64,000 bases of DNA from Paenibacillus lactis (GCF_017873605.1 NZ_JAGGKI010000016.1:62001-126000); one strand, 5' to 3'; shown: positions 1 to 9,085, numbered from the stretch's first letter. The notes: generated by a model from the letters alone, not told the origin. Numbers and translations are program-made.

Positions 1-1066
1 CAAGTACGCCGGGTTGAATCCCGGAGGTGCGTATCTCTTGCGCAGTTGCTTCATCCGGTGTTCCTGACGCCAATCCGGTGCCGTAGGTCGATATGAGGCG
101 TCCCAGCATCCGCCCTTCATGGATTTCGGGGCGGAGATGCCCCTCGGGGGATATCATGCCGCCGAAATCATAATCCGAGGTCAGCATTGCCAGCGGATCG
201 CCCCAGTTATTGGCCGCATTGGTGAATCCAAAGTCGGTGCCCGATACCTGCAGATACGGACCCAACAGCTTCGCGCCGCTGACGAGCAGCCGGCGGAGCA
301 AATAATGAGATCGATTCGTTTCGGTCACGAGCAGCGGATAGTCCAACTTGCTTAGCCGCTGCTGGTACACCCTCACCTTCTCTTCGAAATCCGGCTGCAC
401 ATCGTCCGGATAAAAATTACAGGTCGGAACGATGCCTTCCGCATAGCCGGAGGCGCGAAAAAGGTCGCCCTGACCGGCGCAGGCGATCAGCGGCACGCCG
501 ATGCCTTCGGCCCGTGCCAGATCCCGCAAGGCGGACATATACCCTTTCGGATCTTCGCAAGCATAGAAATCCAGCTCGTTATCCAGCTGTACGCAGATCA
601 CCGTTCCCTCCCGGCCATACTCATACCGCCTCAGGATGGGCATGATCCGGCCGTACCATTTCGCCGTTTCGGCCAAGAACTGCGGGTCGTTGTCGCGCAG
701 CTTCATCCCGCTTCGCGTGAACAGGTAAGCGGGCAATGCCCCTCCGTCCCATTCCGAGCAGATATACGGACCCGGCCGGGCGATTACGTACAGCCCTTCT
801 TCCGCTGCCATTCGCAGGAAAGCCCCGGCATCCTTGTCCTCTTCAAACTCCCATTGACCCGGTTCGGGCTCGTGAAAATTCCAGGGGAAATACACATCGA
901 TCGCATGGTAGCCCGCCTCTCTTACCTTCCTCATCCGATCGCGCCATTCCGCCCGCGGTAGCCGGAAATAAAACAAGGATGCGCTTAGGAGGACAACCGC
1001 ATGGCCGTCAATATAGATTCCCTCTTTGCTTAATTCGATCCGTGGTATCGTCTCCGTGTGTTTCAT
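1..1066 (-). CDS. GH35-like beta-galactosidase, C-terminus outside the window
   Basis: Partial gene running off the left edge; about 355 residues are visible. It should hydrolyse terminal beta-galactosides with retention. The family-35 signature RPGPYICSEWDGGALP lies at residues 97-112, the likely acid/base Glu at 164 (QLDNE) and the likely nucleophile Glu at 249 (VTET). The ATG at 1066 follows GGAGG with 5 nt spacing. No signal peptide is visible, so it probably acts in the cytoplasm on imported oligosaccharides. It lies downstream of a sugar ABC importer in the same direction and is likely co-regulated by the LacI protein encoded upstream. The missing C-terminus hides accessory domains. Family assignment is firm; the exact substrate is inferred. 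Confidence 0.88.
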   Translation of the reverse strand, partial: MKHTETIPRIELSKEGIYIDGHAVVLLSASLFYFRLPRAEWRDRMRKVREAGYHAIDVYFPWNFHEPEPGQWEFEEDKDAGAFLRMAAEEGLYVIARPGPYICSEWDGGALPAYLFTRSGMKLRDNDPQFLAETAKWYGRIMPILRRYEYGREGTVICVQLDNELDFYACEDPKGYMSALRDLARAEGIGVPLIACAGQGDLFRASGYAEGIVPTCNFYPDDVQPDFEEKVRVYQQRLSKLDYPLLVTETNRSHYLLRRLLVSGAKLLGPYLQVSGTDFGFTNAANNWGDPLAMLTSDYDFGGMISPEGHLRPEIHEGRMLGRLISTYGTGLASGTPDEATAQEIRTSGIQPGVL

Positions 1067-1182
1067 AATGCCTCCATTTCTGCATGAAGCCTCTGCGGCA
1101 TCTTCGGTGCCCGCCATTGCCTGATCCGAGTTGCCGCAAAGGGCTGTTATTCCTCGCTGTTATTCTTTGGTCTTCGTTCTTG

Positions 1183-1222
1183 GTTCTTCGTTCTTCGTTC
1201 TTCGTTCTTCGTTCTTCGTTCT
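1183..1222. repeat. Short tandem repeat, 7-bp unit GTTCTTC
   Basis: Five perfect head-to-tail copies of GTTCTTC plus a partial sixth, with degenerate copies back to about 1165. It lies between the importer permease and the GH35 gene. A unit count that is not a multiple of three outside a coding frame suggests a slippage-prone simple repeat. No function is evident. Confidence 0.8.
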
Positions 1223-1246
1223 ACGTTTCACATCAACACACCGTTC

Positions 1247-2143
1247 TCAACCCTTAAGCGCTCCGCCGATCTTAATGCCGCTCATGAAATATTTCTGGCC
1301 GAAGGCGAAGAGCAGAAGGCTCGGAAGCAGCGTAACCAGCGACGCGGCGAACATCAGCCCGTAATCGGTCAGCCCCTGCCGGCCTGCATTCAGATTGTAG
1401 ATGCCCATCTGAAGCGTATATTTCTCCGGGGTACTCAAGTAAATCAAAGGCCCCATAAAATCGTTCCAGTTGCTGTTAATCGTCCAAATGCCGATGGTGA
1501 CGAGAATCGGCAGGCACATCGGCATAATGATCCGGACCAGGATTCCGAAGGAATTCGCGCCGTCGATCTTCGCCGACTCATCCAGCTCTTTCGGGATGGT
1601 CAGCATGAATTGGCGCAGCAGAAAGATGTTAATCGCCGCCGCAAAATAGTTCGGAACGATGAGCGGCAGGTATGTGTCGATCCAGCTGAGCTCTTTGTAG
1701 ATCAAATATTGCGGTATCATCGTCACCTGGCCAGGAATCATCATCGTCGACAGGACGAGGATGAACAACGGGCCGTTCAGCCGGTGCCGGAATCGGGCGA
1801 AACCGTAAGCCACCAGCACGGAGGATGCCAATTGGCCGATCAAGGCAAATGCTACGATAATCAGCGTATTTTTGACGTAAATCCAGAACGGGAACACGCT
1901 GAACAGCCGTACATAAGTATCCCATTGAAAATCCGAAGGGATCCAGCGAATCGGAACCGTGAATATTTCCCCGGGAGGCTTCAGCGAACCTGAGATGGTC
2001 CATATCAAAGGCAGCAGGAATAATATCGCTCCCATCGTGAGGACCGCATATCGCAGCATCAGCCGTACATTACGCATGAGCTTCGTGCTCTGCCGGCGGA
2101 CCGGAGTGCCTTTTTCCGTTGCGGCCGCGTTATTTCGACTCAT
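1247..2143 (-). CDS. Carbohydrate ABC transporter permease, MalG type
   Basis: Inner-membrane subunit of a sugar importer, 298 residues, the usual size for MalG-like permeases. The N-terminal cytoplasmic segment is followed by a first membrane helix near residues 30-52 and about five more. The EAA-type loop that contacts the ATPase is visible around 188-206 (DESAKIDGANSFG). The start overlaps the end of the upstream permease gene by 14 bp and has an AAGAAGGTGGG ribosome site inside it, indicating translational coupling. No ATPase is encoded here, as is common for Bacillales sugar importers that share an MsmX-type ATPase. Confidence 0.93.
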   Translation of the reverse strand: MSRNNAAATEKGTPVRRQSTKLMRNVRLMLRYAVLTMGAILFLLPLIWTISGSLKPPGEIFTVPIRWIPSDFQWDTYVRLFSVFPFWIYVKNTLIIVAFALIGQLASSVLVAYGFARFRHRLNGPLFILVLSTMMIPGQVTMIPQYLIYKELSWIDTYLPLIVPNYFAAAINIFLLRQFMLTIPKELDESAKIDGANSFGILVRIIMPMCLPILVTIGIWTINSNWNDFMGPLIYLSTPEKYTLQMGIYNLNAGRQGLTDYGLMFAASLVTLLPSLLLFAFGQKYFMSGIKIGGALKG

Positions 2144-3047
2144 AATAGACCCACCTTCTTGAAAAATACAGGTTCACCAAGGTCACGAGCATAATCATGA
2201 TGAATATGACCCAGGCGATCGCCGAAGCGTACCCCATCTTATAGAACCGGAATGCGTTGTCGAACAGAACGACCATCAGGCTGTCTGTCCATGTCTTGGA
2301 AGATCCTGGCATGATGACGGGCTCCATGAAAATTTGGAATGAACCGATAATGCCCATGGTAAGCTGGAAAAAGATCGCCGGCGTGATCAGCGGAACCGTA
2401 ATGCGCCAAAACCGCTGGAACCGGTTGGCTCCGTCGATTTCGCCCGCCTCGAGCAAATCTTTCGGAACCGAGGCAAGCGCCGGCAGCCAGATCATCATGC
2501 TGCCCCCGACGCCCCATAAACCGACCAGCAATACGGCCGGCTTGGCCCAGTGCGGATCCTGGGACCAGCCGGGACCCTGTATGCCGAACCAGCCGAGCAT
2601 CGCATTGATCAGCCCGGGATTCATGCCGTCGCCCGTTCCCGGCGAGAGCAGGTAAGTCCAGAGCTTCAAAACCGCGACTCCGCCGAATACGGCAGGCAAA
2701 TAAAAGACGATGCGATAGAAGTTAATGCCGCGGATCGGTTTGGACAACAGCACGGACACCGCTAGTCCCAGAATGATCGTCAGCGGAACACCGATCAGCG
2801 CATAATACAGCGTATTGTTGAGGTCTTTCCAGAAGTATGTTTTGTCTTGCGAGAGCTGCACATAGTTATCGATCCCGACGAACTTCGGCGGCGAGAGGAC
2901 GTCCCATTGCATGAAGCTGAGAATGAACGAGGAAAGGAACGGAAACGCCGTAAACGCCACAAACCCGATGATCCAGGGAGATGTATACAACCAGAAATTT
3001 CTCGATTCCCGTTTAGCTAGCGAGCGTGCCCGCCGCGTCTTGACCAT
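2130..3047 (-). CDS. Carbohydrate ABC transporter permease, MalF type
   Basis: Second membrane subunit of the sugar importer, 305 residues. The ATG at 3047 is preferred over an in-frame upstream start because GGAGGG sits just before it and the extra upstream residues look non-coding. A positively charged N-terminus is followed by helix 1 at about residues 19-47. An EAA loop (LLEAGEIDGANRF) lies in the C-terminal third. It sits between the binding protein (70 bp upstream) and the MalG-type permease (14 bp overlap). Confidence 0.93.
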   Translation of the reverse strand: MVKTRRARSLAKRESRNFWLYTSPWIIGFVAFTAFPFLSSFILSFMQWDVLSPPKFVGIDNYVQLSQDKTYFWKDLNNTLYYALIGVPLTIILGLAVSVLLSKPIRGINFYRIVFYLPAVFGGVAVLKLWTYLLSPGTGDGMNPGLINAMLGWFGIQGPGWSQDPHWAKPAVLLVGLWGVGGSMMIWLPALASVPKDLLEAGEIDGANRFQRFWRITVPLITPAIFFQLTMGIIGSFQIFMEPVIMPGSSKTWTDSLMVVLFDNAFRFYKMGYASAIAWVIFIMIMLVTLVNLYFSRRWVYYESK

Positions 3048-3117
3048 GATGCTTCCCTCCAAATCATTGGTTTTATGAAGGAAGCGGGGCATCCCCCGCC
3101 CTCCTTCGGCACGTTCG

Positions 3118-4425
3118 CTACTGTTCAAGCTGCTTGGCTTCTTCAAGCAATCGGTCAACTTCGATTTTCATCTCGGCCAAAGCATCGTCCACGCTTCGTT
3201 GTTCATTAAAGATCTGCCCAAGGTACGTATCGGCGGCCCGGTTGATCTCATCCCATTTGACGGTTGCCTGTGGAGCGAAGGCCCGCTGGGCGGAGGTCAG
3301 CTGGGATTTGAAGTTTGCCGGGGGGTTGTCGCCGATATTCAGGTAAGCATCGGATTCCGCCACCGATTTCAGCGGCGGAATTTCGCCGTGCTCCGCAGCC
3401 AGGATCTTCTGTCCAGTCTCGCCGGTCCAGAATTTAACGACTTCCCATGCCGCCTCCTTGTTCTTGGACAGCTTAGGAATAGCGAACGCGTTGGAGAACA
3501 GTGGGGATGCTTCCTTTGCTCCCTTCGGCACAGGTGCGATATCCCAGTCGAAGTCTTTGATGTTCGCCTGGCTGCTGAGAATATGCCACGGTCCGTCAAT
3601 GATCATGCCGACCTTTCCGCTGGTCCACATATCAACGCCCTGCAGCAGCTGACTCGCCTGGGGTGCTATGTTGTCCTTCCATATCATGTCTTGAATCGTT
3701 TGGATCGCTTTCTTCGCTTCCGGCGAATCGAGCGTAAATTGCGTGCGGTCTTCGCTGAGCAGACTGCCTCCGTAAGAATAAACCCAGGTTTGGTAGCTTG
3801 CCCACCACGATCCGACGCCACCGAGGCCAAAGATGCTGTTTTTAGGATCGGTGATCGTTTTCGCAGCGGCATAAAAATCGTCCCAAGTCCACTCGTCCGA
3901 CGGGTATTGCAGTCCATGCTGGTCGAACAGGTTTTTGTTGTAAAGCAATATCATGGTTCCCATCCGCATCGGCATTGCCATTACTTTGTCTTGGTAGCTG
4001 TATGCACGGATGGCGGCATCGTAATAATCGGAGGTATCGATGCCGTCTCGTTCAAGATAAGGGGTAAGATCTTCCAATGTCCCCTTTGAAGCATAGCTGT
4101 AGAAGGATTCGGCAAGCTGAACGACATCATAAGGATTGCCCGCAGCCATCGTTGCCAGCTGCTTCTGTTCATATCCGTCGCTCGGGATTTGGATCAGGTT
4201 TACCTTGATTTCGGGATGCACCTTCTTGAATTCTTCGTAGATTTTCTCCATTCGCGCTTTATCGAAGTCCCCTCCCCAATAGGAAAAGCTGACTTCCGCC
4301 GCCTTGCCCGGCTCCCCGCCGGAATCTGCCCCTCCTCCGGTGTCTGCGCTTCCCCCGCAGCCTGCTGAAAACATCATTGCGGTCACCAACAACATTGCCA
4401 ACAACATACGCCAAGACTTCTTCAT
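3118..4425 (-). CDS. Sugar ABC transporter substrate-binding lipoprotein
   Basis: Extracellular solute-binding protein family 1, 435 residues from the ATG at 4425, which has GGAGGGG upstream. The N-terminus is a lipoprotein signal: basic KKSWR, hydrophobic core and a lipobox ending at Cys23, followed by a Gly/Ser/Asp linker. The mature part begins VSFSYWGGDFDK, typical of sugar binders. It would be anchored on the outer face of the membrane and deliver sugars to the two permeases downstream. First gene of the operon; two LacI-type palindromes lie 45-75 bp upstream. Confidence 0.92.
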   Translation of the reverse strand: MKKSWRMLLAMLLVTAMMFSAGCGGSADTGGGADSGGEPGKAAEVSFSYWGGDFDKARMEKIYEEFKKVHPEIKVNLIQIPSDGYEQKQLATMAAGNPYDVVQLAESFYSYASKGTLEDLTPYLERDGIDTSDYYDAAIRAYSYQDKVMAMPMRMGTMILLYNKNLFDQHGLQYPSDEWTWDDFYAAAKTITDPKNSIFGLGGVGSWWASYQTWVYSYGGSLLSEDRTQFTLDSPEAKKAIQTIQDMIWKDNIAPQASQLLQGVDMWTSGKVGMIIDGPWHILSSQANIKDFDWDIAPVPKGAKEASPLFSNAFAIPKLSKNKEAAWEVVKFWTGETGQKILAAEHGEIPPLKSVAESDAYLNIGDNPPANFKSQLTSAQRAFAPQATVKWDEINRAADTYLGQIFNEQRSVDDALAEMKIEVDRLLEEAKQLEQ

Positions 4426-4469
4426 CACCCAATAACCCCTCCGATCGCAATTTAGCATTCACCCGAGTA

Positions 4470-4499
4470 ATGAAACCCATTTCATGAAACGGGTTTCAT
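4470..4499. promoter_or_regulatory. Two overlapping LacI-family operators
   Basis: Two 16-bp palindromes, ATGAAACCCATTTCAT (4470-4485) and ATGAAACGGGTTTCAT (4484-4499), share two bases, so their centres are 14 bp apart. They have the alternating half-site form typical of LacI/GalR operators. They lie just upstream of the binding-protein start at 4425 and downstream of lacI, so the regulator at 4631-5662 is the likely ligand. Seen: the palindromes. Inferred: the regulator. Confidence 0.7.
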
Positions 4500-4510
4500 T
4501 ACAGTCCAAA

Positions 4511-4564
4511 AAAGAAAGCGGTCAGCATCCGCCGTGTCCTCACTTGATTGTAAGGGCTTTCTTT
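4511..4564 (-). terminator. Possible terminator after the LacI gene
   Basis: Read on the minus strand, AAAGAAAGC and GCTTTCTTT arms enclose a 36-nt interior that itself contains a CCTTAC/GTGAGG stem. T residues follow the distal arm. It lies between the LacI stop (4631) and the operators of the importer operon, so it would insulate the two units. Confidence 0.4.
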
Positions 4565-4630
4565 TTCCACATTTTATTCGATGCCTTATCGGGTGTCAAC
4601 TCATTTTTGCGAATGGAAGGACGGATTCGG

Positions 4631-5662
4631 TCAACGCAAACTCCGAGTGCTGTTCCGTACGATCAGCTCAGGCTCGATGACGGTTAGCATCCTAACCTTT
4701 TCCTTGAGAATCATTTTGTGCAGCACTTGCACGCCGGTACCGCCGAGCAGATCCATGCGCTGGGAAACGGTTGTCAATTCAGGATAGATTGCCGACGCGA
4801 GCGGAATGTCATCGAATCCGACGATCGATACCTCGTCAGGGACCGAAACGCCTGCCTTCATGGCTGCCTTCAACGCCCCGACGGCCGTGAGATCGTTCAC
4901 GCAGAATACTGCTGTCGGCCGTTCCCGTCGCGCAAGAATCTTCTCCATCGAGCTCTCTCCCGATGCCATTGAATAATCCCCGTAAAGAACGTTCTCCTTC
5001 GCGGTCTCCAAACCGTTCTTCTTCATCACGCGTCGAAAAGCCCGTACCTTCTGTGCCGTTGTCGTCATTTCTTCGTTCCCTGCAATGAAAGCTATGCTTC
5101 GATGTCCGGCATCAATAAGAAATTGGGTCGCCAGCTCCGCGCCCTTGGCTTCATTCAGAATGACACGATGAAGCGAGGTGCCCGGAAGATTGCCGTTAAT
5201 GAGCACCGTAGGAATGCGCGATGCCGTCTCAACGACCTCTTCGGCCAGCTCCGGATCGCACTTGGACAAATTAATGCGTCCACCCAGAAATAAAATTCCG
5301 TCTACCTGTTTCTCCCGCAGCATATGCAAATACTGCGACTCTTTCCGAGTGTCGCCCAGCGTATCGCACAGAAAAAACGTGTAGCCCATCTCACTGGCCG
5401 CCCGATCGATGCCGCTGAATACTTCCGGAAAGAAAGGGTTCGTGATATCGGGCATGATGACGCCGATCGTCCCTGTTTCTTTCTTCAGTAAGCTTCGGGC
5501 CAGGGCGTTCGGCTGGAACTGATATTTATGGATGATCTGCATGATCTTGGAACGCGTGCTTTCTTTGACAGGCGCCGTGTTATTCAGCACTCTCGAGACC
5601 GTGGCGGCAGAGACCTTGGCCTCCTTGGCTATATCGTAGATCGTCACTTGCTTCATGCACAC
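4631..5662 (-). CDS. LacI/GalR-family transcriptional repressor
   Basis: DNA-binding regulator of 343 residues with a typical N-terminal LacI helix-turn-helix (VTIYDIAKEAKVSAATVSRV) and a periplasmic-binding-like sensor domain (IGVIMPDITNPFF onwards). Two starts are possible: GTG at 5662, with AAAGGTAGGG about 7 nt upstream, or ATG at 5656. I use the GTG because its spacing is better; the proteins differ by two residues. It is upstream of, and co-directional with, the importer and GH35 genes and likely represses them through the twin palindromes at 4470-4499. Confidence 0.93.
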   Translation of the reverse strand: MCMKQVTIYDIAKEAKVSAATVSRVLNNTAPVKESTRSKIMQIIHKYQFQPNALARSLLKKETGTIGVIMPDITNPFFPEVFSGIDRAASEMGYTFFLCDTLGDTRKESQYLHMLREKQVDGILFLGGRINLSKCDPELAEEVVETASRIPTVLINGNLPGTSLHRVILNEAKGAELATQFLIDAGHRSIAFIAGNEEMTTTAQKVRAFRRVMKKNGLETAKENVLYGDYSMASGESSMEKILARRERPTAVFCVNDLTAVGALKAAMKAGVSVPDEVSIVGFDDIPLASAIYPELTTVSQRMDLLGGTGVQVLHKMILKEKVRMLTVIEPELIVRNSTRSLR

Positions 5663-6005
5663 GCACCCTACCTTTACGATGTCGTTTCATTTAAATGTAT
5701 CAAATAAAGCACGAAATGGAAATGCTTTTACGCTAACACGTGCTTTACCATTGACCTGCAATTGTCGATTCAGGAAGGTATTTCCGTTTTTTTGAGACCA
5801 CTTAAGCAAACGTCTGCAGACTAGAGGGCATATTTTTATAGACATGATGATGCTCTTTGGCCCTTAAATATCGCGTCCTTCCGATTTGGCGATCTGAGCT
5901 CTATTTCTGAAAAAGATTCCGGATCAATCACCGAACAAGCCTTTTCCATAGCGGAAAAGGCTTGTTCTAAGCGTATACCTTTTGTTTCTAATCCGTCTTT
6001 CGGGA
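5663..6005. other. Intergenic region with a 15-bp hairpin
   Basis: No convincing gene. A perfect 15-bp inverted repeat with a 5-nt loop lies at 5933-5967 (arm GAACAAGCCTTTTCC). It is 39 bp beyond the stop of the unknown gene at 6006-6539, where a terminator would be expected, but no T-run follows on either strand. The 5663-5835 part is upstream of lacI and is AT-rich, with several TTTCAT/GAAATG half-site-like words. No promoter can be assigned with confidence. Confidence 0.5.
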
Positions 6006-6539
6006 TTAAGACTCGCTGTCCGTCTCCAGGACCTCCCACCGGTGGCGGAACTTCTCCAGCCTCGGATGCGGATGTCTCGGTTCAGACACAAGTAACAGTC
6101 TCAGCCGGACGATCCATTCCTCAAATGAAGAATAGGATGCGAACGCATTGGCAATCTCGGGGGTCATCAGCACGAAATGAGGACCGCCGTACTTTTCGAC
6201 CAGATGCCGCAGAGCCGTATCTATCGGGGTATATTTTTTTCGTTTCGCTTCGAATGACTCTACGACGACGGAGGAAGCGCCGCTCTCATCCAGCCATTCC
6301 TGCAGCCCCTGCTCCCTCTTGTAAAATGGGCTGACCTGGACCTTGAACATCCGCTTCATCGTCTCCTCATGCAGCGGATACAGAACCAGCTTCGAAAATG
6401 CTCTCTTCTGTTTCGTCTGAACCGCACGCTCCACAAGCTCCTGCACCTGCTCGAAGGGATCATAGAAGATCAACGTTCCCTTTGTCGCCGGAGTGGGCGG
6501 TTCATAACCAAACGGGACATATTCCGTTTTTCGCGGCAT
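6006..6539 (-). CDS. Unknown protein of 177 residues
   Basis: I do not recognise the family. The product has 177 residues from the ATG at 6539, chosen because AAAGAGGTG lies 7 nt upstream. It starts PRKTEYVPFGYEPP and is rich in charged and aromatic residues, without signal peptide or membrane helix, so it is probably a soluble cytoplasmic protein. The segment TLIFYDPFEQVQELVERA looks like a strand-helix unit. It is followed by the hairpin at 5933-5967 and preceded by the amidase gene, 38 bp away and in the same direction, so the two may be co-transcribed. Confidence 0.7.
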   Translation of the reverse strand: MPRKTEYVPFGYEPPTPATKGTLIFYDPFEQVQELVERAVQTKQKRAFSKLVLYPLHEETMKRMFKVQVSPFYKREQGLQEWLDESGASSVVVESFEAKRKKYTPIDTALRHLVEKYGGPHFVLMTPEIANAFASYSSFEEWIVRLRLLLVSEPRHPHPRLEKFRHRWEVLETDSES

Positions 6540-6577
6540 TGCATTGCACCTCTTTTCCACCTTTGTATGACGGATTC

Positions 6578-8056
6578 CTAAAGCGCGGGAGGCACCCTGT
6601 GGCGTGTGGCCTGCTCAAAGGCATAGGCAAGCTTGATTAATTGGGGTTCGCTAAATGCCGTGCCAACAAACGTGATTCCCTGCGGCCCTTTTGTAATGTA
6701 TCCTCCCGGAGCAATGATGCCTCGCTGCGCATAACCGCCGGGAACGGTTATCGACGGATAGCCTGCGCGGGCAGCCAGATCCGCCCCAAACTCATTACCC
6801 AGAAACAACAAGGCATCCAGCTTGTGCTCCTTCAAGGCATGGTCAATCCCATTGGTCCCGGCCATTTCCTTGTTCTTCCTTAGGCTCTTCAGGTAGTCCG
6901 TTTCCGTCAGCGTACCGCTTGTTTCATTTGCCCAGATCAGCGTATCCTGTCCATACTTCAGTGCTGTTTCGGCATGCGTTTCATTAAATGCGATCACTTC
7001 CGCCAGTGAATGCACCGGCTGCTCTGGGCCCAGTGTGGCCAAATAATCATTCACATATTTCTTGAACTCGTATCGCAGCACATTCGCATCCCAGTGAGTC
7101 CCTTGGCAAGGAAGATTCACGGGATCGAGGATTTCCGCACCCAGTTCGCGCAGCACCCGGATCGCCGACTCGACTATGTCTATTCTGTCCGAATCGAGAT
7201 GCTTATAGTAGTATCTTGGTATACCGATCCTCGCATGTCTCGCTCCGTCAATGACAAGCGCATCCGTATAATCCGGTCGGTGCTGCCGTGGATCGATCTT
7301 CGTGGCGCCGTCGCGCTCATCCCTTCCGACAATGGCGCCAAGGAGGATGGCCGCATCCGTGACGGTTCTAGCCATAGGTCCGGCCGTGTCTTGGGTGTTG
7401 GTTATCGGAATGATGCCGCTCCGGCTTACAAGTCCAATCGTCGGCTTGATTCCCACGAGGCTGTTCTGGCTGGACGGGCTGATAATCGAACCTGATGTTT
7501 CCGTTCCGATCGCTGCAGCAGCTAAATTGGCTGCGACGGCAGCAGCGGAGCCCGAGCTCGATCCGCCAACAAACAGCTCGCCGGGACCGTATGGATTTAG
7601 CGTCAGCCCGTTCCTTGCGCTATACCCCGCCCACATCGTCGGCGACATAAAATTTGCCCATTCGGTCATATTCGCTTTTCCCAACAGAACGGCGCCGGCC
7701 TCCCGCAGCCTCGCCGCAATGAAGGCATCGTCTTTCGCAAAAGATTCCGCCAGTGCGAGCGAACCGGCACTTGTATGCATCCGGTCCCCTGTATCAATAT
7801 TGTCCTTCAGAATAATCGGAATCCCGTGAAGAGGCCCTCTAGCCCCCTTCTCACGCCGCTCTTGGTCCAGCTTCCGTGCAATTGCCAGCGCATCGGGATT
7901 CACCTCGATTATGGAGCGGAGCCGACCGTCATGCCGGCCGATCCGGTCCAAATACAGTTCAACGAGCTCGAATGAAGTGATCAAGCCTTCATCCATCGCC
8001 CGCTGCATATCGGATATGGTTGCTTCCACAACCCAGTTTTCTTTGTCCAAAGACAT
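6578..8056 (-). CDS. Amidase-signature family hydrolase
   Basis: Soluble amidase of 492 residues. The Ser-cisSer-Lys machinery is visible: Lys84 (PIILKDNIDTG), a Ser-rich loop GGSSSGSA at 164-171 and the likely nucleophile Ser190 in GTETSGSI. This family covers GatA, acetamidases and peptide amidases; there is no gatB or gatC nearby, so it is not the tRNA amidotransferase subunit. The closest type by eye is the amidases that act on C-terminal peptide amides or small amides, but the substrate cannot be read. The ATG at 8056 follows GAGGGGG. No signal peptide is visible. Confidence 0.88.
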   Translation of the reverse strand: MSLDKENWVVEATISDMQRAMDEGLITSFELVELYLDRIGRHDGRLRSIIEVNPDALAIARKLDQERREKGARGPLHGIPIILKDNIDTGDRMHTSAGSLALAESFAKDDAFIAARLREAGAVLLGKANMTEWANFMSPTMWAGYSARNGLTLNPYGPGELFVGGSSSGSAAAVAANLAAAAIGTETSGSIISPSSQNSLVGIKPTIGLVSRSGIIPITNTQDTAGPMARTVTDAAILLGAIVGRDERDGATKIDPRQHRPDYTDALVIDGARHARIGIPRYYYKHLDSDRIDIVESAIRVLRELGAEILDPVNLPCQGTHWDANVLRYEFKKYVNDYLATLGPEQPVHSLAEVIAFNETHAETALKYGQDTLIWANETSGTLTETDYLKSLRKNKEMAGTNGIDHALKEHKLDALLFLGNEFGADLAARAGYPSITVPGGYAQRGIIAPGGYITKGPQGITFVGTAFSEPQLIKLAYAFEQATRHRVPPAL

Positions 8057-8173
8057 CCAAAGTCCCCCTCGTTCTGTACTCCACTTACCGCAGCCGGGGA
8101 TTAACGCTTCATGCTATGGCCTCCAATCGGTTCATATCCATAGAGAATTCGCTGTATTTGGTGAAATACCTTT

Positions 8174-8335
8174 TTATTTCTTGCGCAGCCGCTGCTCGAT
8201 AACCTTCTGGATGGAGGCAACCAGTACCGTTTGTTCGTAATAACAAGAGTCAGTCGAAAAAATCATATCTTGATAGCTGGGTGTTGAACAACGCTTGAGC
8301 GCAGGCGAGGTGCATTGCTTCCTGGCGTTATTCAT
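8174..8335 (-). CDS. Possible small protein, 53 residues, unknown
   Basis: An open frame starting MNNARKQCTSP and ending in a helical basic tail (IQKVIEQRLRKK). Residue use looks more protein-like than the alternatives here. The ribosome site is poor (GGG directly before the ATG), and a longer TTG start would fall right after a terminator hairpin. It lies between the amidase and the DUF4183 gene. It could be non-coding. Confidence 0.25.
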   Translation of the reverse strand: MNNARKQCTSPALKRCSTPSYQDMIFSTDSCYYEQTVLVASIQKVIEQRLRKK

Positions 8336-8391
8336 CCCTGTGGTTCCGCGCAAAGAAATTAGGCGATATGTATCTGAATCCACAAACAACG

Positions 8392-8425
8392 GGGGAGCTC
8401 CCGACCGATCCGCTAGGAGCTCCCC
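8392..8425 (-). terminator. Terminator of the DUF4183 gene
   Basis: Perfect 10-bp arms GGGGAGCTCC / GGAGCTCCCC with a 14-nt loop, 15 bp past the stop of the minus-strand DUF4183 gene. The minus-strand tail is GT-rich (GTTGTTTGTGG) rather than a clean T-run. Confidence 0.6.
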
Positions 8426-8439
8426 ATCCGCTGTCTTCG

Positions 8440-8853
8440 TTACATGATGATCGTTATCGTTGGCGCAGAAATCGTTGGCTGCGTCGTAATCGCGGATGCC
8501 GTATTAGTAAAGCTCGCGATCTCAAGCAGTACCGGAATCCCTTCGGGGACATCCGTGGCATCGAGCACCAAATCCGCGGTCGACAGCGTAAAGAGGGAGC
8601 TTTGCTGCAGCATGCCGTTGATATACACATTGACATATTCCGTCCCCGTCAGAGCTGGAAAAGCCGTGATCGCAGCCCCTGCATCATCAACAAAGCTCGT
8701 CGCCGGCATCGTGGTCGCAGCCGCTCCGATCATGGCTGCCGTTACTACCGCGAAATAGCGCGAGACAACGGGCGTGACCGTCGTCGTAACGACGCCTCCC
8801 GTTGCCACCGGGGGCGTAGCGATCGCCGTAATGACCGGTTTAATAACAGGCAT
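8440..8853 (-). CDS. DUF4183 domain protein, possible spore-surface protein
   Basis: Product of 137 residues, almost all of it a DUF4183-like domain. Marks are the RYFAVV strand near residue 32, the FVDDAGAAI turn, and the core NVYINGMLQQSSLF near residue 75. The first 25 residues are rich in Val, Thr and Pro. DUF4183 proteins in Bacillales are often linked to collagen-like exosporium or spore-surface proteins; that role is inferred. It has a strong GGAGGAGGA ribosome site and is divergent from a collagen-like protein carrying the same domain, so the pair probably arose by duplication. Confidence 0.75.
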   Translation of the reverse strand: MPVIKPVITAIATPPVATGGVVTTTVTPVVSRYFAVVTAAMIGAAATTMPATSFVDDAGAAITAFPALTGTEYVNVYINGMLQQSSLFTLSTADLVLDATDVPEGIPVLLEIASFTNTASAITTQPTISAPTITIIM

Positions 8854-9085
8854 AACATCCTCCTCCTCTCAGGTCTATGAAATTCGTCATAGACTAGCAG
8901 CACTAGCTGCTATCTTATTAAATGCTATTTTCATAGATTTTGATTCCGGCATCCCACCATTTTCTGTCGAAGCGTCTCTAACGATCATTCAGATTTGCAA
9001 GCGTCCACCCATTACTAGACAATCGTCCATTCCCAAAATGACATTCGCACATATACTGCATCAATGAAAGGGCGGAGGTGATATT
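8854..9085. promoter_or_regulatory. Divergent regulatory region between the two DUF4183 genes
   Basis: A 20-bp inverted repeat, TCTATGA-6 nt-TCATAGA, lies at 8874-8893, and the half-site TCATAGA recurs at 8931-8937. On the plus strand CATATACT, 25 bp before the collagen-like gene, resembles the sigma-K -10 form CATAnnnT, but I cannot place a convincing -35 element. Sporulation control is plausible for these genes and remains unproven. Confidence 0.35.

Noticed and set aside
5933..5967. Perfect 15-bp hairpin as a standard intrinsic terminator
   Set aside because: No T-tract on either side, so it is described but not called a terminator.
6578..8056. GatA subunit of tRNA amidotransferase
   Set aside because: No gatB or gatC nearby and the sequence follows stand-alone amidases.
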